DNA of 64,000 nucleotides from Cystobacter fuscus DSM 2262 (GCF_000335475.2 NZ_ANAH02000004.1:496001-560000), one strand, 5' to 3'; numbered from the stretch's first letter, positions 29,154 through 38,134 are shown. Made by a program: numbers and translations. Notes: generated by a model from the sequence alone, not told the origin.

Positions 29154-29456
29154 ATGCCCGCCGTGAACATCAAGCTGCGCTGGCCCGATGGCAAGCTCAG
29201 CACCGCCTACTCTCCTTCCACGGTCGTCTACGAGCACTTCAAGGCTGGTCACAGCTACCCGCTGGCGGACTTCCTCTCCCTCGCCGAGACCGCGTTCAAC
29301 GCGGCATCCGAGCGCGTCAAGCAGGTTCGCGGATTCTATTGCAGCTCGGCGATGGACAGCCTCGCCGGTCTCCGTCTGCTGGCCCGCCAATATCCGGCCC
29401 GCGGCGCCCGCGTCGAGGTACTCGACCTGCGGACCCACGGCGCCGAGCAGGTCTGA
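29154..29456 (+). CDS. MSMEG_0570 family nitrogen-starvation response protein
   Basis: A 100-residue protein two bases after the AIR-synthase-like gene. It begins MPAVNIKLRWPDG and contains VYEHFKAGHSYPLADFL and a CSSAMDSL segment, the profile of the small MSMEG_0570 family found only in Nit1 clusters. No catalytic motif is evident. Function unknown. Confidence 0.82.
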   Translation: MPAVNIKLRWPDGKLSTAYSPSTVVYEHFKAGHSYPLADFLSLAETAFNAASERVKQVRGFYCSSAMDSLAGLRLLARQYPARGARVEVLDLRTHGAEQV

Positions 29457-29493
29457 CACGACCGCGAAACCTTGTCCCAGAGGTATACATCCC

Positions 29494-30726
29494 ATGTCCC
29501 ATCACAACGTCATCGTCGTCGGTGGCGGGCAGGCCGGTCTGTCCGCCAGCTATTACCTTCAGCAGCGAGACATCAACCACCTGGTCCTGGAGAGCCGCAC
29601 CCTCACCCATACCTGGCGCGAGCAACGCTGGGACAGTTTCACCCTGGTCACTCCCAACTGGCAGTGTGCGCTCCCCGGTGCTCCCTACCAGGGGGCCGAG
29701 CCGCATGGCTTCATGAAGAAGAACGAGATCATCGCCTACCTGGATGGTTTCATCGAGACGGTGCGGCCACCGGTCCGCGAAGGGGTCACGGTGCGGCGGC
29801 TCGCCGCGCGCGCCGGGGGCGGCTATCAGGTGATGACCAACGCCGGGGAGTTCAGCGCCGAGCAGGTCATCGTCGCCACCGGTGGCTACCACACGCCGAT
29901 CATCCCGCGCTTCGCCGAGCGGCTGCCGCCGTCCATCCTCCAACTGCAATCCGCGCGGTACCGCAATCCCCAGAGCCTGCCAGACGGTCCCGTGCTGGTG
30001 GTGGGCTCCGGGCAATCCGGCGCGCAGATCGCCGAGGATCTTCACCTGGCCGGCCGGCAGGTGCATCTGGCGGTGGGGGAGGCACCTCGCTGTGCGCGTT
30101 TCTACCGCGGCAGGGACGTGGTCGCCTGGTTGGCGGACATGGGTTACTACGCCATGGGTGTGGACCGGCACCCCTTGCGCGAGGGGGTGCGCGACAACAC
30201 CAATCACTATGTCACCGGACGGGATGGCGGGCGCGACATCGATCTGCGTGTGTTCGCCATGCAGGGAATGCAGCTCCATGGACAGTTGGATGAGCTGGAG
30301 GGCGGAACACTGCGCTTCGCGCCGAACCTGGCCGTCAACCTGGACAACGCCGACGCCGTCTATAACCGCATCAACGCCAGCATCGACAAGTACATCGAGG
30401 AGCGCGGCATCCCGGCACCGCCGGGCTCGGTCTACCAGCCGGTCTGGCGGCCCTCCGAGGAGCGCACCAGCTTGCCGGTCGAGGGCCTCGCGGCGGTCAT
30501 CTGGTGCATTGGTTTCCGCCCGGACTTCACCTGGATCGACCTGCCGGTCTTCAACGGCCGCGGCCAGCCGAGCCACGTGCGCGGCGTCACCGCCACGCGC
30601 GGTTTGTACTTCCTCGGCCTGCCCTGGCTGTACACCTGGGGCTCCGGGCGCTTCTCCGGCGTGGCGCAGGATGCCGAGTATCTGGTGGACCGCATCGCGG
30701 CGGTACGCGGCGGTGCACTGAACTGA
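29494..30726 (+). CDS. MSMEG_0569 family flavin-dependent oxidoreductase
   Basis: 410 residues. The N-terminal FAD-binding GxGxxG motif is VVGGGQAGLSASYYL. A second dinucleotide (NADPH) motif, VVGSGQSGAQIAEDL, lies near 165-180. ATGGYHTP before it is the usual linker of flavin-containing monooxygenases. The pair of Rossmann motifs suggests an FMO/Baeyer-Villiger-like enzyme. It is the last gene of the Nit1 operon and completes the conserved gene set. Confidence 0.88.
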   Translation: MSHHNVIVVGGGQAGLSASYYLQQRDINHLVLESRTLTHTWREQRWDSFTLVTPNWQCALPGAPYQGAEPHGFMKKNEIIAYLDGFIETVRPPVREGVTVRRLAARAGGGYQVMTNAGEFSAEQVIVATGGYHTPIIPRFAERLPPSILQLQSARYRNPQSLPDGPVLVVGSGQSGAQIAEDLHLAGRQVHLAVGEAPRCARFYRGRDVVAWLADMGYYAMGVDRHPLREGVRDNTNHYVTGRDGGRDIDLRVFAMQGMQLHGQLDELEGGTLRFAPNLAVNLDNADAVYNRINASIDKYIEERGIPAPPGSVYQPVWRPSEERTSLPVEGLAAVIWCIGFRPDFTWIDLPVFNGRGQPSHVRGVTATRGLYFLGLPWLYTWGSGRFSGVAQDAEYLVDRIAAVRGGALN

Positions 30727-30771
30727 GCTTCGCCTCGAGCGCCTGAGCCGCCGCCTCGTCGAGCCCAGGGT

Positions 30772-30841
30772 GGTGACAGTTGTCACCAGACAGGACTTCT
30801 CCTCGGTACGAGCCCCTCTCAGGGTGGTGACTATTGTCACC
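30772..30841. promoter_or_regulatory. Twin 16-bp palindromes, possible operators
   Basis: GGTGACAGTTGTCACC at 30772-30787 is a perfect palindrome. GGTGACTATTGTCACC at 30826-30841 differs only at the centre. The copies are in direct succession 54 bp apart with similar flanks (GTGGTGAC...GTCACCAGA). They lie after the Nit1 operon and about 90-150 bp upstream of the Pro-rich gene at 30929. Their spacing of about five helical turns fits a dimeric regulator binding two operators; a repeat family is the alternative. Confidence 0.55.
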
Positions 30842-30928
30842 AGATGACAACGGCCCGCACTTTCGCGATAAGGGGAGGGCGTGGAGCTTCTCCAAGACTC
30901 TTACGGAGCCGGGGTCAGGGAGGGCTGA

Positions 30929-31651
30929 ATGTTTTGGAAGAAGACGCACCGACACGCGCAGGGGTCATCCATGCGATTCAACTCTCTTCGTCCGTTCAAC
31001 CGTGCACAGGGCGGCCAGTCGGGTGGTCTTCGCAGCCTGTTCCATCGCCGCCAACCCGCTCAGGTCGCTCCCCAGCCCGCCCCGTCCGCGGCCTACTCCC
31101 AGCGCATCCCGGCCGACCGTTATGGCGCTCCTCAGTCCTCGGCGCACAATTCACGCCCTGTCCTGAATCCCCAGAACAAGACTTACGTTCCCTATACACA
31201 GAGCCCGAATCGACCGGTTTATGGGAAGGCGGCCCCCCAGCAGCAAGCGGGGTCCGTGAAGCCCGAGGACGTGCTCGATCCGTCCTCGTGGCGGGTGCCG
31301 CAGCGCGTCCGGGTGCCGGTGGGGTCCACGCCGCCCCCCTTGCCTCCTCGCCCGCCTCCCTTGCCTCCTCGTCCGCCCGCCTATTCCCAGGTCTCCGCGC
31401 AGAGCACGCATCAACCGGCTCTCGACCCCAGGGCGCTGTTCCAGAGCATCCCGGTAGACCCGCTCCTTTCCCCGGGGTTTGGGATCGGAGGCCCTTCCAG
31501 TCGCCGGCCTTCCGAAAGCCCTCCGATGAAAACCGCCACGGCTTCCGTCGATGTCGTCAGCCCCAGACCCGTGCGGCCCCTGGAAAAGAACATCGTGAAC
31601 ATGGAAAGACTCGCGAGCATGGCGGGCCCCTACTCTGGGTCTCAGGGATGA
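30929..31651 (+). CDS. Proline-rich hypothetical protein
   Basis: 240 residues from ATG 30929 (GGGAGGG 4 nt upstream; ATG 30971 is an alternative). I do not recognise it. It starts basic, then is rich in Pro, Gln, Ser and Ala, with a PPPLPPRPPPLPPRPP tract near 135-150 made of two near-identical PPPLPPRP units. It is probably intrinsically disordered, with no signal peptide or membrane segment. The twin palindromes upstream may control it. Another Pro-rich protein lies at 33263. Confidence 0.55.
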   Translation: MFWKKTHRHAQGSSMRFNSLRPFNRAQGGQSGGLRSLFHRRQPAQVAPQPAPSAAYSQRIPADRYGAPQSSAHNSRPVLNPQNKTYVPYTQSPNRPVYGKAAPQQQAGSVKPEDVLDPSSWRVPQRVRVPVGSTPPPLPPRPPPLPPRPPAYSQVSAQSTHQPALDPRALFQSIPVDPLLSPGFGIGGPSSRRPSESPPMKTATASVDVVSPRPVRPLEKNIVNMERLASMAGPYSGSQG

Positions 31652-31734
31652 TTTGAAGCCCCGGGGGGTCGAGGAACCCGTCCGTTCCATCCTTCAGCAA
31701 GCCCTGGAGCACCACGCGTCCCCTTCGGAGCACC

Positions 31735-32514
31735 ATGAGACAGCAGCGGAGCGTCGAAGAGGTGGCCACCCAGCTTCGGGCACTGGGCGTGCGTCGAGGG
31801 GGCGTGCTGCTCGTGCATACGTCGTTCCGAGCGGTGCGCCCGATACAGGACGGCCCCCTGGGGTTGCTCCGCGCGCTGCGGCTCGCGCTCGGGGAGAAGG
31901 GCACGCTGGTCATGCCGACGATGACCGATGGCGAGTCCCTCTTCGATCCCGCGTCGACACCGACTCATGACATGGGCATCACCGCCGAGCTGTTCTGGAG
32001 ACAGCCCGGCGTCCGGCGCAGCACGCATCCGGGTGGCTCGTTCGCCGCCGAGGGGCCGCTGGCCGAGCTCATCTGCGCGCCGCAGCCGCTGTCGCCCCCG
32101 CACGGTCCAGACAGTCCGGTGGGCCGCGTCCATGAGCTCGCCGGACAGGTGCTGCTCCTGGGCGTGAGCCACGGCGAGAACACCACGTTGCACCTGGCGG
32201 AGGCGCTCGCGGGCGTCCCCTACTCCGTCGAGCACCCCTGCGTGGTCGAGGTCGACGGCGCCGCACGCACCGTGATGATCGCCGAGACGGATCATTGCTG
32301 CCGGCGCTTCCAGCTCCTCGACACGCCCCTGCGCGCGCGGGCATTGCAACACGAGGGCCTCGTGGGCCACGCCCTGGCGCGGCTGTGCGACTCGCGCGAC
32401 GTCGTCGCCGTCGCGCTGGAGCTCCTCGCCTCGGAGCCGCTCCTGTTCCTCTGTCCTCCCGAAGAGCACTGCGAGGAGTGCGACGTGGCGCGGGCCAGTC
32501 TCCGCGCCACGTGA
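31735..32514 (+). CDS. AAC(3)-family aminoglycoside N-acetyltransferase-like protein
   Basis: 259 residues. The fold of the antibiotic N3-acetyltransferase family is indicated by GVLLVHTSFRA near 25, LVMPTMTDGE near 58 (family MPTHT-like), STHPGGSFAAEGP near 95-107 and HGPDSPVGRV near 120. The family acetylates the 3-amino group of aminoglycosides with acetyl-CoA; many chromosomal members have other substrates. The Cys-rich end EEHCEECDVA is unusual. A second copy of the last 35 codons is found at 16413-16519. It is preceded by Pro-rich gene 30929 and followed by a transposase relic. Confidence 0.85.
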   Translation: MRQQRSVEEVATQLRALGVRRGGVLLVHTSFRAVRPIQDGPLGLLRALRLALGEKGTLVMPTMTDGESLFDPASTPTHDMGITAELFWRQPGVRRSTHPGGSFAAEGPLAELICAPQPLSPPHGPDSPVGRVHELAGQVLLLGVSHGENTTLHLAEALAGVPYSVEHPCVVEVDGAARTVMIAETDHCCRRFQLLDTPLRARALQHEGLVGHALARLCDSRDVVAVALELLASEPLLFLCPPEEHCEECDVARASLRAT

Positions 32515-32580
32515 CGGTGCGCCGCTCCGAGAGCGGCATCAACACTTTGCCCTCGTTTCCGCATGTGCCCTCGGTGTGCG

Positions 32581-32759
32581 TGCGTAGGGAAGGCCAGGCA
32601 CCCGGCGAGAAGGTCGACATCAACAGCGCGGGACGTTCGCGTTGGATGTCTTCATGGCACCCAACGCAGTGCACGCCATTCTGGAGCACCTGTCACTGCC
32701 CACGCGGCCTGCTTGGGCTGGCCGCAGCGCGGGGGCCACCCCAGCACGCGTGGTGTTGA
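32581..32759 (+). pseudogene. 3' relic of an IS91-type transposase gene
   Basis: The + strand shows NAVHAILEHLSLPTRPA in one frame, and after a shift GLAAARGPPQHAWC and a stop at 32759. The phrase ILEHLxLPTRPA...GPPQxAWC is, to my memory, the standard C-terminal end of IS91-like (Y2/HUH) transposases. The upstream zinc-finger and catalytic regions are missing, and the fragment carries at least one frameshift, so it is a relic. Confidence 0.55.
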
Positions 32760-33262
32760 GCCTCGAGCCGTGGAAGCGGCGGGAAGCGAAGCCGTCGCCT
32801 TGCACTCCCAGAGCGGGCCTGACGGAGTTTCGTGGGAGCCTGGCGGTAACGTGTGCCCTGGCAAGGGCTGGTCCGTGTCGGATATGTGGTTGTTCTCCGC
32901 GGAGTATTGCTTCACCGCACTGCTCGTGCGTGCCGCCCACTTCCCCCTGGCCGCCCAGGCCCTCTCCCTGGGCTGGTGTCTGCCTTCACTACTCTCCTGC
33001 TGGGCCGAGCAGCACCACGAGCGGCTCGACGTGCGCACACTCGCCTACCAGCCGCCCTTTTGTTTCATTCACGGATTTCCAGGACAGACGGGAGCGGCCA
33101 ACTCCTTTCGTCTGGTCATTGTGTCAGAAAACAAGAATGAAGCTTCTCAGAGGGAGAATTTCCTCGAGTCGAATTCCTTTCGAGAGTCCGTGCCTGTACT
33201 TGAACAGTCATATCGTATATTATTGATGGCACTCCGCTCGCCCATCCGCTCGAGGAACTCCC
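32760..33262. other. Intergenic region, no gene recognised
   Basis: About 500 bp. Open frames of 100-200 codons exist on both strands but translate to Ser/Pro/Cys-rich sequence without recognisable family or codon bias. The last 150 bp (33110-33235) are clearly AT-richer than the surroundings and probably contain the promoter of the Pro-rich gene at 33263. Confidence 0.5.
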
Positions 33263-33730
33263 ATGTCCGTCAAACCCGTCAACCACTCGAACCAGGCCGC
33301 CATCATCGAGGCCCTGAACAGGTCGAGAGAGACGACTCCCACCCCACCTGCTGACCCCACCAATGAAGCGCCTCCGTTGGTGGAGAAGAACCCGCGCCAG
33401 AACAGGTTCGAGGCCGACGGCTTCGAGCCCTCGAGCACGCAGGGTCGGACCCAGGTCCCGGAAATCATCCAGGTGGTCACGGACGCGCTCAACGGCGAGG
33501 AGGATGGCGTGCCCGAGTTGACTGATACGCCTGCTACCCCCGTGACACCCGCAACTCCCCCCGGGGCACCTACTCCGCCCCCCCCGTCAGCCAGGCCGCC
33601 TGAGCCCACTCCCGCCCCGTCGATCAGGCCGCCCGAGCCCACTCCCGCCCCGTCGATCAGGCCGCCTGAGCCCACTTCCCCCCCGTCAACTCCTGCCCCC
33701 ACGAGCGCTCCCATCGGTACGCCCAAGTGA
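33263..33730 (+). CDS. Small Pro/Thr-rich repeat protein, unknown
   Basis: 155 residues from ATG 33263 with GAGG upstream. Not recognised. The N-terminal 90 residues are hydrophilic and acidic; the C-terminal 65 are Pro/Thr/Ala-rich and end in three tandem 11-residue repeats, RPPEPTPAPSI. There is no signal peptide. It resembles the product of 30929 in composition only. It is likely disordered, and its function cannot be inferred. Confidence 0.5.
   Translation: MSVKPVNHSNQAAIIEALNRSRETTPTPPADPTNEAPPLVEKNPRQNRFEADGFEPSSTQGRTQVPEIIQVVTDALNGEEDGVPELTDTPATPVTPATPPGAPTPPPPSARPPEPTPAPSIRPPEPTPAPSIRPPEPTSPPSTPAPTSAPIGTPK
33593..33691 (+). repeat. Three tandem 33-bp repeats in the Pro-rich gene
   Basis: Units start at 33593, 33626 and 33659 (AGGCCGCC[T/C]GAGCCCACT...). 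The first two differ by one base; the third is diverged at its 3' half. They keep frame and would change copy number by slippage without breaking the protein. Confidence 0.9.
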
Positions 33731-33842
33731 CTGTGTTTCGGTAGGAATGCGGACGTGACCTCCGACGTGTAGGTCGGAGGTGTAGTGCGATGGGGCCCTC
33801 GCCCTCCATCCGCCTCCCCGCTTTCTTGGGCTCTCCAAAGCA

Positions 33843-34847
33843 ATGACATCCCCCGACCGCATCTTCGTCAGCATCGCCGCCTACTGCGACCCGGTCCTGC
33901 CCTTCACCCTGCACCGTGCCGTGACGACCGCGGCACGGCCGGAGCGGCTGCACCTCGCGGTGGTGGAGCAGACCGGGCCCGATGTCGCCCGCGTTCCCAG
34001 CCCCGGCGGCTCGACCCGCTTCAGCTGCGTCCGCATCGACCTGCGGGACGCGCGCGGCCCCTGCTGGGCCCGCGCCCTCGCCATGTCGCTCTACGATGGC
34101 GAGGACTGGTTCCTGCAACTCGACTCGCACATGGACTTCGACCCTGGCTGGGATGAGCGGCTGGTGGCCCAGGCGCGTGCGCTCGGCGCGCCGCAGCGCG
34201 GGGTGGCGCTCTCCTCGTACCCGAACGCGTTCGTCTTCGAGGGCGGCGAGCCCGTCCGCAAGCCCACCACCCAAGGGGTGCTGGCCCAAGTGGTCAGGCC
34301 GGGCAGTGTGTTCAACCCCGAGCACCCGGTGCTCATCTTCGAGGCACAACCGGTGGAGACCACCCAGCCAGTGCCGGGCTTCAATCTCGGCGCTGGCTGC
34401 GTGTTCGCGCCCGGGCGCATCGTCGAAGAGGTCCCGTACGATCCCTGGTTCTACTTCCACGGCGAGGAGCAGGCGTTCGCCCTGCGCCTGTACACGCACG
34501 GCTGGGACCTGTTCCACATGCCCGGCCTGCCCATCCACCACCTGTACAACGACGGCAAATCCGGCGCGCCACCCCGGGCGATGCACTGGGACGCGTCGCA
34601 CGAGTCGCAGCGCGAGGTGAGCTGGTGGACGCTGGAGCAGCACTCGCGCAAGCGGCTGGCCGCCTTGGTCTCGGGGGCGCCGCTGGGGGTCTACGGACTG
34701 GGCAAGGTGCGCTCGGTCGCGGACTACGCCGCCTTCAGCGGGATCGACTACGCGGCGCGGAGTCTGGCGCCGTCGGCCTTCCTGCCGCGCGTGCCGCCGC
34801 CCGCTCAGGGCCTCAACTTCCAAGAGGGGCTCCTGGCTGGCCGATAA
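33843..34847 (+). CDS. GlcNAc-transferase family glycosyltransferase (GT60-like)
   Basis: 334 residues. The pattern IFVSIAAYCDP at the start, GPCWARALA near 79-87, WFLQLDSHMDF near 94-104 (the DxH metal/nucleotide site), and EVPYDPWFYFHGEEQAFALRL then YTHGWD near 195-225 match the Skp1-type UDP-GlcNAc transferase family (Pfam GlcNAc). In eukaryotes this family modifies hydroxyproline; in bacteria the acceptor is unknown. The two proline-rich proteins encoded within 3 kb upstream are conceivable acceptors, but that is speculation. There is no signal or membrane segment. Confidence 0.85.
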   Translation: MTSPDRIFVSIAAYCDPVLPFTLHRAVTTAARPERLHLAVVEQTGPDVARVPSPGGSTRFSCVRIDLRDARGPCWARALAMSLYDGEDWFLQLDSHMDFDPGWDERLVAQARALGAPQRGVALSSYPNAFVFEGGEPVRKPTTQGVLAQVVRPGSVFNPEHPVLIFEAQPVETTQPVPGFNLGAGCVFAPGRIVEEVPYDPWFYFHGEEQAFALRLYTHGWDLFHMPGLPIHHLYNDGKSGAPPRAMHWDASHESQREVSWWTLEQHSRKRLAALVSGAPLGVYGLGKVRSVADYAAFSGIDYAARSLAPSAFLPRVPPPAQGLNFQEGLLAGR

Positions 34848-34889
34848 CGTTCCCGCGCCCGGCGTCCCGGGGGCTCCCGCCAAGAGGGT

Positions 34890-36386
34890 ATGGTGGGTCG
34901 TGGCGGAAGCTTCCGGAGCGGAACGAGCGACGTGTCGGATGACAGCGTGAGCGATGCGGACGTCCCACGGACCGTGACGTTCTTCGAGGGGCCGCCGGCT
35001 CCTGGGGACGTGCCTGCGCGCCTCGCGAGCCCCTTCGACCCAGGACCCCCGGGGCCGCTGGCCCGCCGCTCGGCGGAGGCGCTCCAGCAGCGCCTGCACC
35101 AGGAGCGCGCACGGTGGGAGTCGCTGTGGCGTCCCGGTGGCGGCAAGATGTTCGGGGTGCTGGTCGTCGAAGCACCCGGAGGGCGCCTCGGCTCGCTGTG
35201 CGCGTTCTCCGGAATGCTGGAGGGCGCCTGGAACGTGGAGGGCTTCGTCCCACCGCTGTTCGACGCGGCCGCGCGCGAGGCGTTCTGGCCGGCGGGGGAG
35301 GCGGAGCTGGCGGTGCTGGAGCAGCGTCACGCGCAAGCGCTTCACGAGGCCTCGCGTGAGCCGCGGATGGCGGCCCGGCGGGAGTGCGAGGCACGCCTCG
35401 CGGACATCGCCCACCTTCGTGCGGAGCGCTCCCGGGAGCTATGGCGGCGCATGGCCCACTGCTATGTGATTCCCAATGCGCGCGGAGAGCGCCTGCCGCT
35501 GGCCGCGCTGTTCGCGCCCCAGCCACCTCCTGGAGGCGCTGGAGACTGCGCCGCGCCCAAGCTGCTGGCGTTCGCCTATCGCCATCACCTCAAGCCCCTG
35601 GCGCTCGCCGAGTTCTGGTGGGGTGCGTCCCCGCTCAAGGGGACCCGGCGGTCCGGCGCGTACTACCCGGCGTGTGACAGCAAATGCGGCAAGCTCCTGC
35701 CGTACATGCTCGAAGGGCTCGCGGTGGAGCCCGCGCCCCCGCGGCCGGTGGCCATCCTCGAGGAGCCACGAGTCCTTCACGAGGATCCGTGGCTGCTCGT
35801 CATCGACAAACCCCACGGACTGCCTTGCGTGCCCGGTCGTCACTCGCCCGCACGGGACTCGGTGCTCGTCCGGCTCCAGCGGCGGTTTCCGGAGCTCTCC
35901 AGTTCCCTCTTCGTCCATCCGCTGGAGCCGGAGTCCTCTGGCCTCGTGTTGCTCGCGCGGGACTCCGCCACGCAGGCGTCCCTCCAGCGTCAATTCGCGC
36001 GCCGCGAGGCCGAGCATCGTCACGTGGCGTGGGTGGACGGCCTCCTCGGGGGTGAGCACGGGAGCGTCGAGCTTGCCCTTCGCGGCACCTCCACGGGCGC
36101 GCTCGAGGTGCTCGCCGATGGACTGCACGGCAAGCGGGCTGTCACGGAATGGCGCGTCTGCGGAGCGAGCGATGCCCGCACGCGCGTGCTCCTCTGGCCC
36201 CGGACCCGGCATCCGCTTCAGCTGCGCATCCACACCGCGCATCCGCTCGGCCTGGGCGCACCCCTCGTCGGGGATGTCCGCTTCGGCCGCGAGGACACTC
36301 GGCTGATGCTCCACGCCGAGGGGCTGGGCTTCACCCACCCACGCACGGGCGTGCGGCTCGATTTCGACTCGCCCGCTCCCTTCTAG
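34890..36386 (+). CDS. RluA-type pseudouridine synthase homologue with altered catalytic motif
   Basis: 498 residues from ATG 34890; a GTG at 34932 is also possible. The N-terminal half carries the segment seen in the long RluA-like family (PSPFDPGPP-like, coiled region, then YCDSKCGK-like CDSKCGKLLPYML near 270). The C-terminal half is the RluA domain (VLHEDPWLLVIDKPHGLPCV near 293). The catalytic loop, usually HRLDxxTSG, reads HPLEPESSGL near 342-351: Arg becomes Pro and the catalytic Asp becomes Glu. RNA pseudouridylation normally needs that Asp, so activity is doubtful. The rest of the domain is well kept, including LLWPRTRHPLQLRIHTA. Confidence 0.85.
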   Translation: MVGRGGSFRSGTSDVSDDSVSDADVPRTVTFFEGPPAPGDVPARLASPFDPGPPGPLARRSAEALQQRLHQERARWESLWRPGGGKMFGVLVVEAPGGRLGSLCAFSGMLEGAWNVEGFVPPLFDAAAREAFWPAGEAELAVLEQRHAQALHEASREPRMAARRECEARLADIAHLRAERSRELWRRMAHCYVIPNARGERLPLAALFAPQPPPGGAGDCAAPKLLAFAYRHHLKPLALAEFWWGASPLKGTRRSGAYYPACDSKCGKLLPYMLEGLAVEPAPPRPVAILEEPRVLHEDPWLLVIDKPHGLPCVPGRHSPARDSVLVRLQRRFPELSSSLFVHPLEPESSGLVLLARDSATQASLQRQFARREAEHRHVAWVDGLLGGEHGSVELALRGTSTGALEVLADGLHGKRAVTEWRVCGASDARTRVLLWPRTRHPLQLRIHTAHPLGLGAPLVGDVRFGREDTRLMLHAEGLGFTHPRTGVRLDFDSPAPF

Positions 36387-36421
36387 GGAAAGGGACCACG
36401 ACGCCATGCGACGGGCGGGGC

Positions 36422-38134
36422 TCAGGGTTGCTCGTCTGGGGTCCTCCAACCGCCTCCCGCCGCGGGTACCAGGCGCGGCTCGCGCAGGAGCACGGCGAGC
36501 AGCTTGTCGAGCTCCTGCTGCTGGAAGGGTTTGAGGAGCCGGGGGTTGGACACCCGCGCCAGGAACTCGCGGGCGTTCTGCGTGAAGGCGCCGCCGGTCA
36601 TGAAGATGATCCGGGCGGTCAGCTCGGGCGTGGTGCGTGAGAGCTCTTCGTGGAACTGCGCCCCGGTCATCTCCGCCATCATGAGATCACACAGGATGGC
36701 GTCGTAGGCGGTGTCGTCGCGCAGGTGTTCCAGCGCGCCGCGCGCATCATGGAAGACCGTGACGTCGTGCTCCGGTTTGAGGAGCAGCCGGAGGGACAGC
36801 GCGAACAGGGGCTCGTCGTCCACGATGAGGAGCCGGCCCCGGCGAGGGGCTTCCCGGCGCGGGGGGGAGGGGGACGCCGCGAGCCCGGCTGGTGCCACCG
36901 GGAGGCGGACGCGGAACACGCTCCCCCGTCCCGGCTCGCTCTCCACGCTGAGCTCGCCCCCGAGCGCCCTCACCAGGCCATGGCTGATGGACAGGCCGAG
37001 CCCGATTCCCTTCCCCACCGCCTTGGTCGTGAAGAACGGGTCGAAGACGCGGCCGAGCAGCTCCGCGGGGATGCCTTGCCCCGTGTCCCGCACCTCGATG
37101 CAGACCGTCCGCTCCTCGGCCCAGGTGCTCAGGCGGATTTCATGCTGGTCCGCGTGGCCCTCTGGAATGGCCTGGGCCGCGTTCACCAGCAGGTTGAGGA
37201 ACACCTGGCCCAGCCGGGCGCTGTCCGCGAGGACGTCCGGGACCTGCCCATACTCGCGCACCAGCCGGGCCCGGTGGCGCAGCTCCCCCGAGGCCATCTT
37301 CACGGACAGCTCGAGCACCTGCCTCACGTCGATGGGGCCCGGGGGTTGCTCGTCCGGGTGGGAGAAGGAGCCAAGGTCGCGCACGATGCCCTGGATGCGC
37401 TCGGCCCCGACCCGGGCATCCATCAAGTACTTGAGGAGGGTGTCGAGCTGCTTCGGCGCGGACTCGGAGGAACTCATGAGCTGGCGCGTGGCGAGCTGGA
37501 GGTTGCCGAGGACGAAGGCGAGCGGGTTGTTGAGCTCGTGGGCCACTCCCGCCGCGAGCGTGCCCACGGTGGCCAGCCGCTCGGTGAGGCTCAGGCGCAA
37601 CTGCATCTGACGCAGCTCGGTGATGTCGATCAGGACCGTACGGCACAGCAGGCCGTGGGGCGCCCCACCGTCGAAGGGCGCGCTGTGGAGCCGGACCAGG
37701 AGCCGGTCCTCGCCCACCCGCAGCGCCAGCTCCGTGCTCAGCGTCTCACCCGAGAGGCACTGACGCACGTGATCGAGGAAGCGGCCCAGGTCCCGCGGTT
37801 CCACGAAGGGAGTGAGGGGCTGGCCCAGCAGCAGGGGACGCTCGCGCCGCAGCAGGCGGGCCCCGGTGAGGTTGAGCTCGCGCAGACAGCCCCGGCCATC
37901 CAGGCTCATGCAGGCCATGGGAGCGAAGTCGTAGAGGTCCACGTAGCGGCTGCGCGACTCCTCCAACTCGTGCTGGGTCTCCCGGAGCTCGCGGTTCTGC
38001 ATCTCGAGTTCGAGCTGGTGTCGTTGCAACTCCCTGAGCAAGCGCTTGAGTTCGTTGGCCGCCAGGGGCGTGGAGTCCAGGGATTCCAACGCCTGCGCCA
38101 ACTCGGCCTTGGACAGGCTCGCATACTCCGGCAT
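36422..38134 (-). CDS. Hybrid sensor histidine kinase (PAS-HisKA-HATPase-REC)
   Basis: 570 residues, no membrane segment. A coiled N-terminus (30-60) is followed by a PAS domain (about 60-175). The dimerisation/phosphoacceptor helix has GVAHELNNPL (His about 200). The ATPase domain has N-box FLNLLVNAAQA, G1 DTGQGIP, and G2 GIGLGLSIS. A receiver domain (about 430-550) has phosphoacceptor Asp in ILCDLMM. Its gene follows the CheB-CheR-PAS gene by 75 bp on the same strand, so the two likely form one cytoplasmic signalling unit. Confidence 0.93.
   Translation of the reverse strand: MPEYASLSKAELAQALESLDSTPLAANELKRLLRELQRHQLELEMQNRELRETQHELEESRSRYVDLYDFAPMACMSLDGRGCLRELNLTGARLLRRERPLLLGQPLTPFVEPRDLGRFLDHVRQCLSGETLSTELALRVGEDRLLVRLHSAPFDGGAPHGLLCRTVLIDITELRQMQLRLSLTERLATVGTLAAGVAHELNNPLAFVLGNLQLATRQLMSSSESAPKQLDTLLKYLMDARVGAERIQGIVRDLGSFSHPDEQPPGPIDVRQVLELSVKMASGELRHRARLVREYGQVPDVLADSARLGQVFLNLLVNAAQAIPEGHADQHEIRLSTWAEERTVCIEVRDTGQGIPAELLGRVFDPFFTTKAVGKGIGLGLSISHGLVRALGGELSVESEPGRGSVFRVRLPVAPAGLAASPSPPRREAPRRGRLLIVDDEPLFALSLRLLLKPEHDVTVFHDARGALEHLRDDTAYDAILCDLMMAEMTGAQFHEELSRTTPELTARIIFMTGGAFTQNAREFLARVSNPRLLKPFQQQELDKLLAVLLREPRLVPAAGGGWRTPDEQP

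Noticed and set aside
30772-30841. CRISPR array
   Set aside because: Only two palindromes with one 38-bp gap, no third unit and no cas genes.
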